This document shows positions 24,894 through 37,290 of a stretch of DNA of 64,000 nt, piece after piece. The stretch covers positions 12,759,597 to 12,823,596 of the forward strand of contig NC_134758.1 in assembly GCF_050436995.1 (NCBI RefSeq), written 5' to 3'. The DNA is from Anticarsia gemmatalis. Its lineage: Eukaryota > Arthropoda > Insecta > Lepidoptera > Erebidae. Each line of letters starts with the position of its first letter. The first letter of the stretch is position 1. Both the position numbers and the translations under genes were made by a program. The notes beneath the pieces were generated by a model, which worked only from the letters and a program-made list of their open reading frames with translations, had not been told where the DNA came from and ran no database searches.

Positions 24894-27060
24894 TCCAGAC
24901 GTTTTGTAAGAAGCGGCCGCTCCCGGACGACGGTAAATTAAACCTTTTGCTGCTCCCGGGAATTAAACCCCGTTGTTTAAGTTTACGTAGCGAGCAGCCC
25001 CGCTCGTGACGTCACGACAATACCATTTGTACTTACATTTCGCGACTCATTGCGCATTCATTCGATTATTTTTGTGAATGCAACGAAAAAAATACGCAGT
25101 GGATTGTGTACAACGACGTCATTGTGCGAGTTCAATTACATTCTGGAGCGTGTTGATCGCTACTTTACTGCTTCACTGAGCTGATGAACACTGCGAGTCA
25201 AGTTTATTTCTATTTAAATGTTCTCATAACAAACGCGTACCAATTTTATTACAGCAGCTCCTTGTATGGAACAATTTGTTTGTTATGGAGGATATACTAA
25301 CAACATCTTCAAATGTAGCTAGACATTACACGCTACGCCTGGCGCTGTACAACAGTCCGCACGCTGTGCATGATGCACATACACCGTTATGCAATCACTT
25401 TGTAAATGCCTCGTACAAGCATATTATACATATGTGCACTCGATTGAAACTTATTAATTTTCTTTAAAATAAAAGCGCTTGTCTGACAATTAATTAATTC
25501 CCTGTAACGTTTCATTTCTTCTTTACATTTTCCATTAGTTGGCGAGTATCTCCGTACACTCGGTTCAATTAAAAATGAATAATCGTGGCTACAAAATAAA
25601 ATAATTAACATCGGGATTACGAACTCGCCGGGTAATCCGACCGAATACAGTAGGTCTTGTGTAAAGGCGCGCGTCGACAACAGAGCGTGCTTTCGAAAAT
25701 GAGCGGATTACACTCACAACCAATCACAAATAATTGAATTGGAAGCCGGCGGCGGCGTTGTTTTTATCATATGAATGGCGGAACATTTGCATACACTCGC
25801 GTTATATTAATAGCTAGATGTGTTGATACTCCGCGATTTTCAATTTATTTAGATGACAGACTATTGTGATTGTGCGCGACAATCTGTGCATTCGCGTTAA
25901 TTGATTGAGTATTTTATCGTGGTTTGATATAACTGAATTAAAATATTTAACTAGTTCGAATAGTAGCTGACTCTGTAGGTAGTACCAATCACTTACAACT
26001 TTTTTTATAAATGTGAGCATTCTTCCTGTGCGATCTATGAAAATACATAATTGATGACTACATAGTATTCAGTAAAACATATCATATAGCTTCCATGTGC
26101 GTGGTGTTGATTTAGTTTTTATACATGAATGGCAGGCACTATGCAGGTAGTTCAGTCATTGTTGCACTGTGACTATGAACACTGAACACGCCTGGGTGCA
26201 GTACTACGAGTAGAGCAAACTTAAATACACTTCTCGGTTTCGTATTCAAATGTAAATGTTTACAATATTAAGTGGCTCGCATCTGATATGAGAACGTGCT
26301 CGGTTAAGTGAACGAGTACAAAGGTGCACGGTGCTCGGTGCACGTGTGTATGTGCACTGTACGTCGTACATCGCTGTGTGGGGAGGGCCGCAGAAGAATC
26401 GCGTTCATTTCAATGCTGCAATCTAAATGCATGTAACCGACCGACCTCCCCCCTACTCAGAGAGTCTGCCCTCCCCCATGCTCCTCTCCTCGGCCAATCT
26501 ACTCGAGATCATAGTGAAACGGATACACAACAGTTTAGCGATTGAAAAATCTAATCGTGTCTATAGGGATTTTTCATTGCATATTTCTTTATCGTCTGAG
26601 TTTTGAAAAATAGTAAAATATTTTTATTTACTTCAGCCTGTGGGTGTTGGCAGCTGTTTGTAATCAATTATTCGTTGGAACTGCTCAATGTTCACTGCAA
26701 ATAGCTTTTTAATTGCGTGAGGAATTTAATGCAGCGATTTTATGCAACGAGATTTTTTTGTTGTGCATTATTTTATCCGTTGTCGCTTCGATTCGTGGCT
26801 CCATAAACATAATATTACTGTATAATGTAATGTCGTAACAATACGAGAGCATGAAAACGAATAACTGATTCGAGAGTGTTTAATAATTTAACAGCAGTAC
26901 CTACGTGAGTAAGTATAATAGCTATATCGTATTATTTGAAACATTTGTACATTTACATGTGACGTGGCGCGGTAAGTGGGTTAACAATTTGACGTGTGTT
27001 ACTGAGAAGCTCCAGCATTTGAATCTGAATCAGTATTCGAAGCGGAGCACTAGAGTGTGC
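24894..27060. other. Non-coding; enhancer-like patch near 25460-25800
   Basis: Unique DNA with a perfect TGACGTCA at 25007-25014. About 25460-25800 has TTAATTAATT and other homeodomain-type sites in otherwise mixed sequence. 'gagatcat' near 26505 resembles a bantam miRNA seed but does not match further. No exon recognised. Confidence 0.45.
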
Positions 27061-27098
27061 GGCCTGCGGGCTGCGGGCTGCGGGCTGCGGGCTGCGGC
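27061..27098 (+). repeat. 7-bp minisatellite (gggctgc)
   Basis: Four near-perfect units of GGGCTGC in tandem with degenerate ends. Confidence 0.85.
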
Positions 27099-27130
27099 TT
27101 CCGGCGAGGTGTTTACACAGCGGCTGAAAG

Positions 27131-27192
27131 GGTGAGTCGGTGGGAGACGCCGCGAGTCGGCGCTAGTCGGTGTGAGTCGGTGCGAGTCGGTG
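27131..27192 (+). repeat. 10-bp-period minisatellite (tgtgagtcgg)
   Basis: Six 10-bp units in exact register: ggtgagtcgg, tgggagacgc, cgcgagtcgg, cgctagtcgg, tgtgagtcgg, tgcgagtcgg. The core GTGAGTCGG recurs in the array at 38721-38770. Confidence 0.85.
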
Positions 27193-27290
27193 GCACTGTG
27201 GGCCGACTTTCAAACGCTATGAATACACGGCGAGCATTTACGTCCTTGTAAAAACATCATTGAGAGCGGCACTTGGCGCGCGCCCACATC

Positions 27291-27298
27291 ACACACAC

Positions 27299-27334
<36 letters not shown>
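27291..27334. repeat. CA microsatellite
   Basis: About 22 CA units with one CG interruption. Confidence 0.95.
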
Positions 27335-27336
<2 letters not shown>

Positions 27337-30300
27337 TGTACAAATGGATACACATTAACATTTACTTTTAACAAAACACTTAGCTACTCTCCTCTGTCGC
27401 ACTTTGATGAAGCGAACATTTAAGCGAATGTTTAAATACGAGCTTATTTGAATAGCTTTACATTCACTAATTCACAGGCGTGGTTTAAAACATGTTAAAC
27501 TAGAAGCTCACACGCCGCGTAGTTTTCTATTAATAATATTAAACATTAATAGTTATAACTGATTATAAGTAATTATTCTAACAAACATCTTAGCATCTCT
27601 TTATTTGTATTTCTCTGTATTTCTTATCATTTAATGAAATATAGCTAATTGTAGACTGTCATACCCTTAAAAACTAACATCGTGTTAAATTTAATTTTTA
27701 AATAGGTTCAAGTAGGCATAAGTTCTCAATTCACCTAAATTTTTACACTAACTTTACATTATTATGTAGTTAGTTATGAAGTAAAAACTAATTTGAAAGT
27801 ATTGAAGTAGCGTTAGTAGTTACAATTACATTTCATTTCCCTCGCCGCTTAGTTCCGAGTGAAAGTGTGTCTTGTGACTGAAATATACAAGATTTATACA
27901 TAGAATCTGTAGTTGTATTTTTGTTATGTAACATAGTTGAGAAATGTCATGCACTAAAAATCTATCGTCTAATGCAATTACCAATTTTCCAAAGACTATC
28001 CTTTCGGATGAAAGAAATAGAACACGTCTTTGGTTGGCTTACACATGGTAATTTGATTTTAAAATAGTCGGAGCTTGTTCTATAGTACAGAGACTACTGA
28101 AAGATATTTGTAAATACATACATAATTATATACATAGCATGAACTCGTATGCAATTTGCTCAGTTAATCAAATTAACACTTCATGCAGTTTGTTGCTATC
28201 AGGATACTGAAGAGCTAAAGCTTCCTGACAATTAGTAATTATTGAATTGCGTGTGTATTAGATAGTAAATGAATGAGGTCGATGGTGTGTAGTGCAGTGG
28301 CTCACCTCGGGCTCCGTGCAGTTGGCAGCTCGTCGCACATCGCGCTCGCTACAGTCGCTCCACGCTTGGCCTCGCTCCAACAGCCTCACTGACTCCAACT
28401 AGCTCCAATGTTTGCCACGCCTGTTCAACTACCCGTATACGCCATTTTTTAGCTATAAAAGCAATCAACGCATGATTCCTCTACCCTATATTTAGATCAA
28501 AATATTTAATATTTTTACGATACATCATTATCGTTAATTCCGTTAGAAGTGATGTTTTTAGTAGTAGTTGAGCTTTCACATAATTTTGCGTAAGCATTAA
28601 ATATAACTGAAGTATCACATTATCAAGTGCTACTTATGACAATCTAAATGTTTGTTTTTATGCGTCACGTATAAAAAGTTACAATGCAACTAGCTATTGG
28701 AAGAAGCATAGCTAAATCTGTGCGTTTGGTCGCAGTACACGAGAGTGCGGGGCGGTGCGCGGCACTTACAATTGGTTTAGTGTGGAGCCAATAAGCCGCG
28801 CAAACACCACTCCGTGTTGACATCGTAAAGACTCATTAGCGCGCGCTCGTTTAGCGTTTAGCGCGGTAATTGCTCGCCTCCGCTCCGCGCCGCTCCGCTC
28901 CGCCACGCGGGCGCACGCTCCGCGCCGCTAATGGGCCGCTTATTAGGCGCGGTGTTTGGTCGCGGCGTCGTAACGCGCTGTAACGCGCACTCACCGACTC
29001 ACCACAACTAAACAGTTGTTCGCTCGCTATTGTCTATTGTTTTGGTCCCTCGACGCACGTGATGACGTCACACTGTGCAAAGTGCACTGTGTGCTCTGTT
29101 TGATTGTATTTGATGGTAGGTTTTCGCAAACATTGAACTGGGAGCGCCACCGCGAGTGTAGAACTACGAGCCATTTAAATACAAACAATACAAAAAAAAA
29201 CGAAACCATGTTTAAGACAGAACCTTTCATGTTATAGTATCATAACATGTACTATCTTTAATTAGTGTACCTTAGGAAATAATACAATAAACGCTTTGAA
29301 AACAACAGCTCAAGCTTCCTCTCACTCATAGTTCAAAATGTACGACCATACCTATATTTGACGCTGTGAATTGAGTGAGTAATACAATATGTCGATTGAC
29401 ATCCGCTGCTAATAGATCGTATCACAGCGTATGTAGCGTGCGATAAGGCTGGTGGCACTCGGCTCGGAGCGCGGCGCGGCGCGGCGGAGGCTGTAAGCTC
29501 GTTAGATAGTTTAGGGAGGCGATATAGTATAATCCTGCCGGATCCAATTACTTGCGTTAACCGCACTCGGGCGTTCGTCCCCGCGCCCCCCGCGCCGCGC
29601 CGCCGCCGCCTCACCCCCGCGCTCGCCCGCCGGTGCCGGTCCGTGCGCGTGACGTCATCGTACCTGCACCGCACCGCCGCCGCCTGCGGTCATACCGGCC
29701 TATTGTTGTTTGAGCCACATATTGTGCATGTTAATTCATGTTCACTCAACTAGACTTATGTTAACTAATTGGTATCGGAACTCACAGAGGGATCCATGAA
29801 TAAATCTCGCTTCGAGCACAACTTGGGTGCTTCAACCAGAGTTTGAATAATTTGTCTCTCGTCCGGAGACAGCTCCTTCATCGTTAAGCATTATGCCTAA
29901 TGATTATTATAACCGAAACTTGTTTTTGGATGACAATTGAGCAATAAATCGGCGGGATAAACAAACAACACGATAAATCTATATTGAGTGTAACGAACAA
30001 AGCCCGGTGTAGTGTAATGTAGCCGACGTCCATCAGCGCGTGAAAGTGGATGCAAAACAGTTCGCCAACAACAGACACATTGGCGGTCAACGTTGTACCA
30101 AACTGTACACTTTGTGCATTACCACCAACTGTTCAGTAATGTTCAGTCTGTCTCACACCGCTTATTGCTCAGAGCTCAGCGCTCACGACTCAAGCGCTGA
30201 GCGCTCAAGCGCTCACGGATCAGCGCAACAGAAAAATACTAATAAAACGGATTAAGTCAGCAGGGAATATCACATTATTTCGCTTTCGTAGGCGCCGAGT

Positions 30301-32393
30301 GAAACTGCCGAGTTAAAATCTATTTAATTGTCGGAGCGCGCATCAGCGAGCAATATGACGACTATTGACGACGTGCGCCTTAAACGTTGCGTTATGTCGT
30401 AACGATTGCACACACAACATGACATAATTAAGCACATATGTATATGTACTTGTACTGATCGTTGTTATGAAAACTAGTAATGTTTTTACGAATTTCAATC
30501 AGTATAATTTTTAAGTGAAGACGGATTTACTTTTGTAGAAATATAGCAACGCTAAGTAGTCGCAAAAAAGCTGTGACATGAACCTTTTTTAAAAGTCCCA
30601 CAAACTACAAAATGGACTGCTATCTCGTAGTGGAAACTTTCAACCTTATAGTTGGGAACAGTTTTTAATCCTCATGGGCTTTACACGGTTGAAGCCATCG
30701 GCCGAAATGTCGCTCGTATATAAAACGTATGTGCACGTTGGTAGGTGCTAGTATGTATGTATGTATATATGTGATGTGAGGTCGGTCGGATTACACAAAT
30801 AGTGCAATTTCCCGGTACATAGTGTGAGGTGCGATGTGGCGCGCCGTGCACTCCGCGCCGACACCGAGGTCACTGACCTGCACCACTGATACTAATAGTC
30901 CACCAGATAATTGTTACATTGTAGCACATTTTAAATGACTCGGAACTGCAGAATATTGTCGTTTTTACAGCAGTTCTATTTTAAAAAGGAGTTGCAGTAA
31001 AGAGCTTGTTTATATCAGGGTTTAACACACCGAAACATAATTAGTTAATAACGAAAAAACATACATATCCATTCTTGACAAAAACCTGTATTAGGCTTGT
31101 GTAAAGAAAATTTCTTCCTTCAAAAATATTTATAAAAGTGTAAAAAGCAAAAGATAAACAGACACTTTTATATATTTTACGTTCGTTTGTAGATCGCTCC
31201 CTGAACATGAACACGCTGAACACGCTGAGCTCTGAGCACGTTCTTTAATAATCGATTTCATTTAAAATTCAACTCGATACCTTTCATGTAAAAATATTCT
31301 CCCAAATATTTAGTGGAACATGATCTCGCGTCGCTTAAGTAATCCGCGGCAGGTGTCGCTTACAATGCTGCAGTGGGAGACTGTCGCCGAGGTTGCGGGC
31401 AAGGCCGAGCTGCGAGCTACACTCAAACATTCACTGTCAATTGATCGAGTACGAGGAACAATGTAAGAAACAATCTGTGTACACTTTATTTCGTCAAATA
31501 AACATTTTTGTGTAATGTTTATTTCTTTCGTAAGGTTAGTGTTAAAGATATCTGAGCGGTCTCAAAGCCTCTAGACTTAGTTAACGCCTACGATCCTAAT
31601 TGACAACTAGACCCTCGTTTTATGAGACCGCCATAATGCGGGTCGCTACGTTGCCTTGTGTATTTGGTGCCTGAAAATACTGAGGATTAGTTCTCTCAAC
31701 TCTGCTAACTGTTGGCTGCAAGCGGATGAAATCATTATTACTCGTATATTTTGTTTTAATGCATTTTAGTTGTATACCTACAAGTTGAGCCGTACTTGTA
31801 CACAGTGTGAGTCAGTGGCAGAGCTAGTTGATTAGCAGGCAGGAGCTGTGAGTGAGGCGGACGGCTCGCGAGCCCAGCGCTATTGTTATCAAATAAATGA
31901 TAAATGAAAGTAAACCTTCTCTCACCGAGGGATCGTGCGCTCAGAGAAACGAACAAGTAGATTATATTTATTATATGTTTATTTAAATAGCTTATATGAG
32001 CCAAAGTAACGTAGGTATCAAATCCACTGTTAAGAGTGTATCGACATCTATAGTAATTAGACAACTAAAAATATTTTATTTCCAAGCGATGTTGTGCGTC
32101 ACTTGTCAAAATAAATAATATGTGCGTTATTATTGATGCGACTAACTTTATTCAATCTCATCATAGATGATTGTAATATTACATTCAGTCTTAATTTACC
32201 ATAAATAACTTAATAGAATTATACTACAAGCTGATAATTTATAATTGTTTAATAATAACTTAGACACGGATAAGATAGTGAGTGCGCGCAACTGATTGTG
32301 TTACCCGTTGTTCTCGAACTAGTGAGTACGAGCAGCGAGAAGTAGCGGCTAAGTGAGTTATGCGCGGGCGTCGGCTAATTAATCCGTTTGTTA
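27335..32393. other. Long non-coding stretch, no gene recognised
   Basis: About 5 kb with no transposon or exon recognised. GC-rich patches: 28870-28985 (5-bp ccgct/ccgcg periodicity), 29455-29490 and 29580-29700. Perfect TGACGTCA occurs at 29063-29070 and 29650-29657. 30175-30215 is a cagcgctca-rich patch, and 30750-30770 a TATG microsatellite. Open frames (up to 113 codons at 29333-29674) follow GC-rich patches and show no domain. Confidence 0.5.
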
Positions 32394-32476
32394 GCGACGC
32401 GCGACACGAGGCGACACCACGCGACACGAGGCGACACGAGGCGACACCGCGCGACACCACGCGACGCCGGCGACGT
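32394..32476 (+). repeat. 10-bp-period minisatellite (gcgacacgag)
   Basis: Seven 10-bp units from 32401 in exact register alternate GCGACACGAG, GCGACACCAC and GCGACACCGC. The same unit occurs reversed at 58031-58080 and 62181-62220. Confidence 0.9.
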
Positions 32477-33505
32477 CTACTTGAATACAGGCTGATAGCG
32501 CGAGTTAGCGACAACTTTGACTCCCTCGCCTACTTACTGATCACGTCTCAATACATTTGCTTAGAGATCTCTATTATATTGACTGATCCGAAATGTTGTT
32601 CTCTTATTATTTGACCTCTGAAAACACACGCCGCTTCAGATATACGTAGATTAAGAACGTATATGCTAAAATAAGGTTGCCGTCGTTGCCGAGATACCTT
32701 TGAGCCGTGCTATAATTTTTTTTGTGTTTCTGTGATATTTTAATTATGAAATCATCAATGTGTGTGTATGTCGACAAGGTGATAGTCATATTGAAATTGA
32801 TATTCAAGTACTCAAGCGAAAACATCGCGACTAAAACAGTCGAATACGTTATCAATAGAAAACAAATTTGTCGGATTTAAAAATATTGGAATACGTCCCT
32901 CTTCCATTCCAATCAGTTGAATAGAAATAAACGTGGTTGTAATATTTTATTTTGCACAGTGTAGCGAGACAAGATGGCGCCGCGACGACCTCGACACGAC
33001 GCCGCGACGGAACAGCGTACTACTGACCTTACTCTCAAGGATATTGCTTGAGAGTACGCTCGCCACTGTCGGCAGCGACGCGGCGCCGTTCAATCACAAT
33101 ATCATTCAGTTTTTCTTCATTATGCACAAATGCTGACGGTTTATACGTTGACTAATTTTGAACAATATCAACGAAACATTTATGTATCATCTGAAATACA
33201 CGTTTTGATTTGCGTATTTATACTTCAAAGAATGTTTACTTACATATATTAACTGGTATTACCTCAATTAACGACTGTATCTAATACAACGCCAAAGGTC
33301 AAACCATGAACAGAAAATGGCTTAATAATTTATAAGAGAACCAGTTTGCTACTCGGTTAGTATCCGGTGCAACACGCGTTGACACTAATTCTTAAATAGC
33401 CGTTTCACCGACGCAACTGACCAAAACAAACACCCAAAAATAAATAGTTTTGATAGGTAATAGTTAAACGAGATGAATTATTGAACAGTTAGGTGCGTGT
33501 GGTGG
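32477..33505. other. Non-coding, no gene recognised
   Basis: AT-rich DNA. A perfect hairpin with a 10-bp stem (TACTCTCAAG) and a 7-base loop lies at 33030-33056. No terminator or RNA role can be assigned. Confidence 0.5.
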
Positions 33506-33509
33506 CTCC

Positions 33510-33560
33510 GGGCCGGTGTCGGGCCTGTGTCGGGCGTGTGTCGGGCTGGTGTCGGGCTCC
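33510..33560 (+). repeat. 11-bp minisatellite (gggcnngtgtc)
   Basis: Four units of GGGCNNGTGTC in exact 11-bp register, followed by gggctcc. Overlapping frames on both strands (63-99 codons) are its translations. Confidence 0.85.
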
Positions 33561-33789
33561 ACGTCGACGTGGACGAGGGTCGGTGACGCGCGCCGCATAT
33601 CGACGAGTGACGTGGAGCAGCGCTCGCCGCACGCCGCTCGTCGCTCGCCGCACATCGCCCGCTTTGTCCCCGATCCCGATTGACATTCATTACGTGAGAT
33701 GGATTGAATTATGTTATGTTTTATTCAGCGGGACGTCACTGGGCCTCCGCGCGGCCCCGAAGCGGCCCCGGCGCGGCGTCGTGATCACG

Positions 33790-34180
33790 TGACCACACCC
33801 CCCGACCCGACGCCAGGTTTTAAAGCTTTATGATTTATTTTGATCACGCAATCCCGATGTCAAATATTGTGACTGTTTCAGACGAGATTCGAGCGGGATT
33901 TAAGGTTTAAATCATTATGTAAGCGCCCGATAATACCGCGTAATAACCGATAATATTTCGGCCGAAGAAAATTCCAACGTAATAATTTATTTAGTTTTAT
34001 CTTTTACGAGAGCGGTGATTAATGTAATAAGCGTATATTTTCCGTGCAATCAGAGGGTTGCGTGAGGGAGAATTAACATTAAACAACAATATTTGGCGCG
34101 TGGAGTATAATAAATCCCGGGCGGCTCATTAGGTGGGCGCGGGATTGAGCCGGGATCGCGTTGCGTGCAAAGATTCGCTA
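33790..34180. other. Enhancer-like non-coding block
   Basis: After a GC-rich patch, this stretch carries many TAAT/ATTA and TAATCC-type motifs, TTTATTA-like sites and CCGATAATA repeats (near 33928 and 33947). It has no tandem repeat. Such composition is common in conserved developmental enhancers; conservation is not testable here. Confidence 0.3.
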
Positions 34181-35095
34181 TTAAGTAATCCGATGATACA
34201 TAAATACATGAGGTTCGTTCGACTCGTTCGAGCAGCGAGCGAGTGTACGTGAGCTGACGCCGAGCGCAGCTACCAGGCGAGCAGCGCTCACAAGGAATAT
34301 AGATTTGCGAAGCGCGAACGATCATGACGGGGAAATATATATTACAATTAGATAATTGACATAACATATTATAATGTACAGTAACAATAGTCCTTAAAGT
34401 ACATTTATTTGAGGCAGTTATCTAATAATCGTGTAGCTTCAGTAATATGACGCAGTACTAAATAAAAAAGTGGAGGGTTCTCTCTCTCTGCACTCATGAA
34501 ATAAGCTCTTCGAGATCGTAAGTACAATAAAAGCAACAGTGTAGATGTATAGTTAAAGTAGCGCGAGTACCAGGGCGGCAGCGCGGCGAGAGGGTATCGC
34601 GATTCAATAAGTGCGTGTAACTCCACGGACGGCGCCTGCATACATTATCCCGCACACAATACATGCACCACTCGTGTATGTGTGTGTACGTACAGTGCTC
34701 CTTGTCTCTCACCATGGTTATCTTACCTTTTCAATACGATTCTTATATTTAAAAACATCATGACTGACTATCCTCCAGTATATTAAGTATGTACAAGTTG
34801 AAATTAAATGTATAACCTTCTTGATTTCTTTAACGAAAAAGAGAAAAGAGGAGATGAGCTTCTAAATAGGAGTATTCTGAAATTAATGATATTTGAAGCG
34901 TTACTTAAGTAAAATTGCTGCAACAAGTCTGATCGAGAAATTGTTATAATAATGAGAATTAAGAAATGTTTACTCTAAATGTATTAAGGTTTAGAGACAT
35001 TACACATTTGTAGCTGAAATGACGTCTGAAGAATCCACAAAACATACGACACGTAGTTCTATACTCATGCAGCCCCGTATGTGTGCGGTTCGTTT
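34181..35095. other. Non-coding, no gene recognised
   Basis: Unique DNA; minus-strand frames at 34050-34715 overlap each other and have no domain. Confidence 0.55.
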
Positions 35096-35101
35096 GGCAG
35101 C

Positions 35102-35150
35102 TGCTACGACAACGCTACGAACGCTACGAGCGTAGCACACGGCTACGAGC
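35102..35150. repeat. CTACG cluster
   Basis: CTACG starts at 35104, 35115, 35124 and 35143, with an inverted CGTAGC between the third and fourth. Spacing is 9-11 bp or twice that. Confidence 0.55.
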
Positions 35151-35570
35151 CAATAGCTAGATAAACATACGCGACCCAAATTATTTGTGAAGCACTAGGT
35201 ATACGGTCGCTCATATTACCTATCCATTTTAAAGGTAAATACTGTAAATAGGTAAGTTGTGTTTCTCTAAGTCTATCCTAAGGAATCTCATCGTCGTAAT
35301 TTTATTGAAAGTAATCTTGGGCCCAAATCCCTTTCGAAGCCTTGACCTTTTCTCGACGCAAAACAAATAAACTTAAACTCAATCACTTACTAAAACATCG
35401 CCATATAAAAGCTTAAACATCCAATACGTATGAATGTTCTCCATACATACGTAATACGCGTACAGTCGGTACACTAAACACACGTGTGCGTGTGCGTGTG
35501 TGTTGAGGTAGCGCGGGCCACTCTCGGCCGCGTGAAACTTTTATCAGTTCCCAGTGCCTTTTGCCGGACG
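35151..35570. other. Non-coding, no gene recognised
   Basis: AT-rich DNA with a short TG-rich run at 35478-35503. Confidence 0.5.
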
Positions 35571-35574
35571 ACAT

Positions 35575-35605
35575 CGGGAGGGGGGCGGCGGCGGCGGAGG
35601 GGATG
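35575..35605 (+). repeat. GGC/G-run tract
   Basis: A G-run, four GGC units and GGAGGGG: a trinucleotide repeat with G-quadruplex potential. Confidence 0.55.
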
Positions 35606-35698
35606 CTGTTCAGCCGTGCTTATGACGTATGTTCGCGCTCCGACGTGCGCGGACGGTTAGCAAGTGATTGACGCTAGATCGCTATCTACATACATTTG

Positions 35699-35772
35699 CG
35701 GCGGCGAGCGACCCACCGAGCACCCACCGAGCACCCGCCGACGGCCCGCCGAGCGCCCGCCGAGCGACGACC
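35699..35772 (+). repeat. 11-bp minisatellite (cccgccgagcg)
   Basis: Five consecutive 11-bp units run in register: cccaccgagca twice, cccgccgacgg, then cccgccgagcg twice. Confidence 0.85.
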
Positions 35773-36684
35773 CGCGAAATTGCCAATCGCTTTATTATTG
35801 TAAATAGTTTAGGTGGCGGGATGTAGTACATTAATCAGTACCGGTACGTACTTCATCTCAACTCTTATGAGACTACGCATACTAAATATTACACTGAATA
35901 ACATAACTATACTATAGGTAGCACACTATCGTTTATCTAAGAGAATCAGTAATAAACTTACGAGGAGCGCAACGTACACAATTTCAGTAATACTACAATA
36001 ATTTAAACGTAAACTACTTAAAAACTTAGTCAACCGTCGATGCATTGTTACCATTCAAATAGGATTCAAACAGAAAACTCTTTAAAAGTATCCCACAAAT
36101 GCATGCAAAATGTTTAAACACATTTGACAGAAAGTTACAACAGCGCGGAGAGCCGCGAGTGGAAAGTTGGTTTAGAACAATGCTCCGTCCGGCGCCGGCC
36201 GCCAGCGACCGCGTCCCTGCCATGTTGAATAAACACCAATTGCCTAAAATTAAATACATTTACACTAGAGCGGCTGAATTTGTACACGAAATAATGACAA
36301 AAGAGTGTGCGAATATGAAATGCGCGCGGATACATTGTGGCGAGGCCGCGGTCGCGCCGCGCCGATCTGTCATACGCGGAAAACCGCACCGCATCGTACT
36401 GCGCCGCATCGCACCGCACCGCTCCGCTCCGCTGCGTGGTGCGCTAATCCGCCGCCAACAATATTTATTAATAGCGCTGTTATTGCGCTCGTTTCGCTTC
36501 ACAGCTTCATATATCATTAAATAATCATGACGGTTTCGTTTTTGCCGCTACACTCACTATGCTGGATTGCTGTTTAAATATTATAATGCACACATAGTTC
36601 TAAAGTCTGTCCCATGAGCTTTGCTAACATGAACGACAACTTTTAATGTGGAAATATATTGTTTATATATTAATGTACACATTC
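35773..36684. other. Non-coding; longest open frame rejected as gene
   Basis: The 141-codon frame at 36099-36524 is the longest of the window. It is overlapped by opposite-strand frames of 94 and 85 codons and by a ccgca/ccgct 5-bp repeat at 36388-36436 that dictates its Arg/His/Pro-rich end. No domain, signal peptide or splice context is seen. About 36100-36350 may be an enhancer-like block. Confidence 0.5.
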
Positions 36685-37061
36685 AAGAGGAGCTCGTGGC
36701 TTAGTTTACAACAGCCGAACGGATCGATCTCTGAGGTTAAGCTACGCTTGCCGAGGTTGTTCCGTGGATGGGTGACCATCTTATACATATCGAGTTCCTC
36801 CGTGTTTCGGAAGGCACGTTAAATTGTGGGTCCCGGCTGTCATTTTCGAAGATCTTTGACAGTCGTTAACAGTAGTCAGAAGCTTGAAAGTCTGACAACC
36901 AGTCTTGCCGAAGGGTATCGTGTTAATACCCAAGTAACTGGGTTGTGGAGGTCAGATAGGCAGTCGCTCCATGTAAAACACTGGTATCCAGCTGCATCCG
37001 GTAAGACTGGAAGCCGACTCCAACATAGTTTGGAACAAAGGCTAAGCGAATATATATATAT
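36685..37061 (+). mobile_element. 5S-rRNA-derived SINE
   Basis: The head at about 36723-36780 resembles the internal part of insect 5S rRNA: 'gaggttaagctacg' and 'gtggatgggtgacc' fall in the 5S order and spacing, so a pol III type 1 internal promoter is likely. It continues with the module TTCGGAAGGCACG (36806-36818), 'gggtcccggctgtc', and a LINE-like body ending 'gactccaacatagtttgga', then an (AT)n tail. ACATTC at 36679-36684 and 37062-37067 may be the target duplication. It encodes no protein; reverse transcription would depend on a partner LINE. Confidence 0.75.
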
Positions 37062-37242
37062 ACATTCTACACATGTACATACAATATGCATTATAGACTT
37101 ACTTGACTGTAAGTATACGTACATATGTGTATGTGGTCGAGATAGTTGTGAAGTTAGTCTACCGCCGCCGGTGTAAACACCACGCAATAAATAAGCAACG
37201 CGGAGCGCCGCCAACTTTCTGCGTGAATATCAACCGGAGACG
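37062..37242. other. Non-coding spacer
   Basis: Contains TACA/GTAT-rich sequence and no recognised gene. Confidence 0.5.
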
Positions 37243-37290
37243 CGCCGGCACTCCCGGCACTCCCGGCACTCCCCGGCACTCTCCGGCGCG
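37243..37290 (+). repeat. 9-bp minisatellite (gcactcccg)
   Basis: Three perfect GCACTCCCG units followed by two with one-base changes (gcactccccg, gcactctccg). Confidence 0.85.

Noticed and set aside
26500..26530. bantam-like miRNA seed 'gagatcat'
   Set aside because: Similarity stops after the seed region and no convincing hairpin partner is visible.
33478..33792. Several overlapping Arg/Pro-rich frames on both strands
   Set aside because: They are all readings of the 11-bp GGGCNNGTGTC minisatellite and nearby GC-rich DNA.
36099..36524. 141-codon open frame, the longest in the window
   Set aside because: Opposite-strand frames of similar size overlap it, its end is encoded by a ccgca/ccgct repeat, and it shows no domain or splice context.
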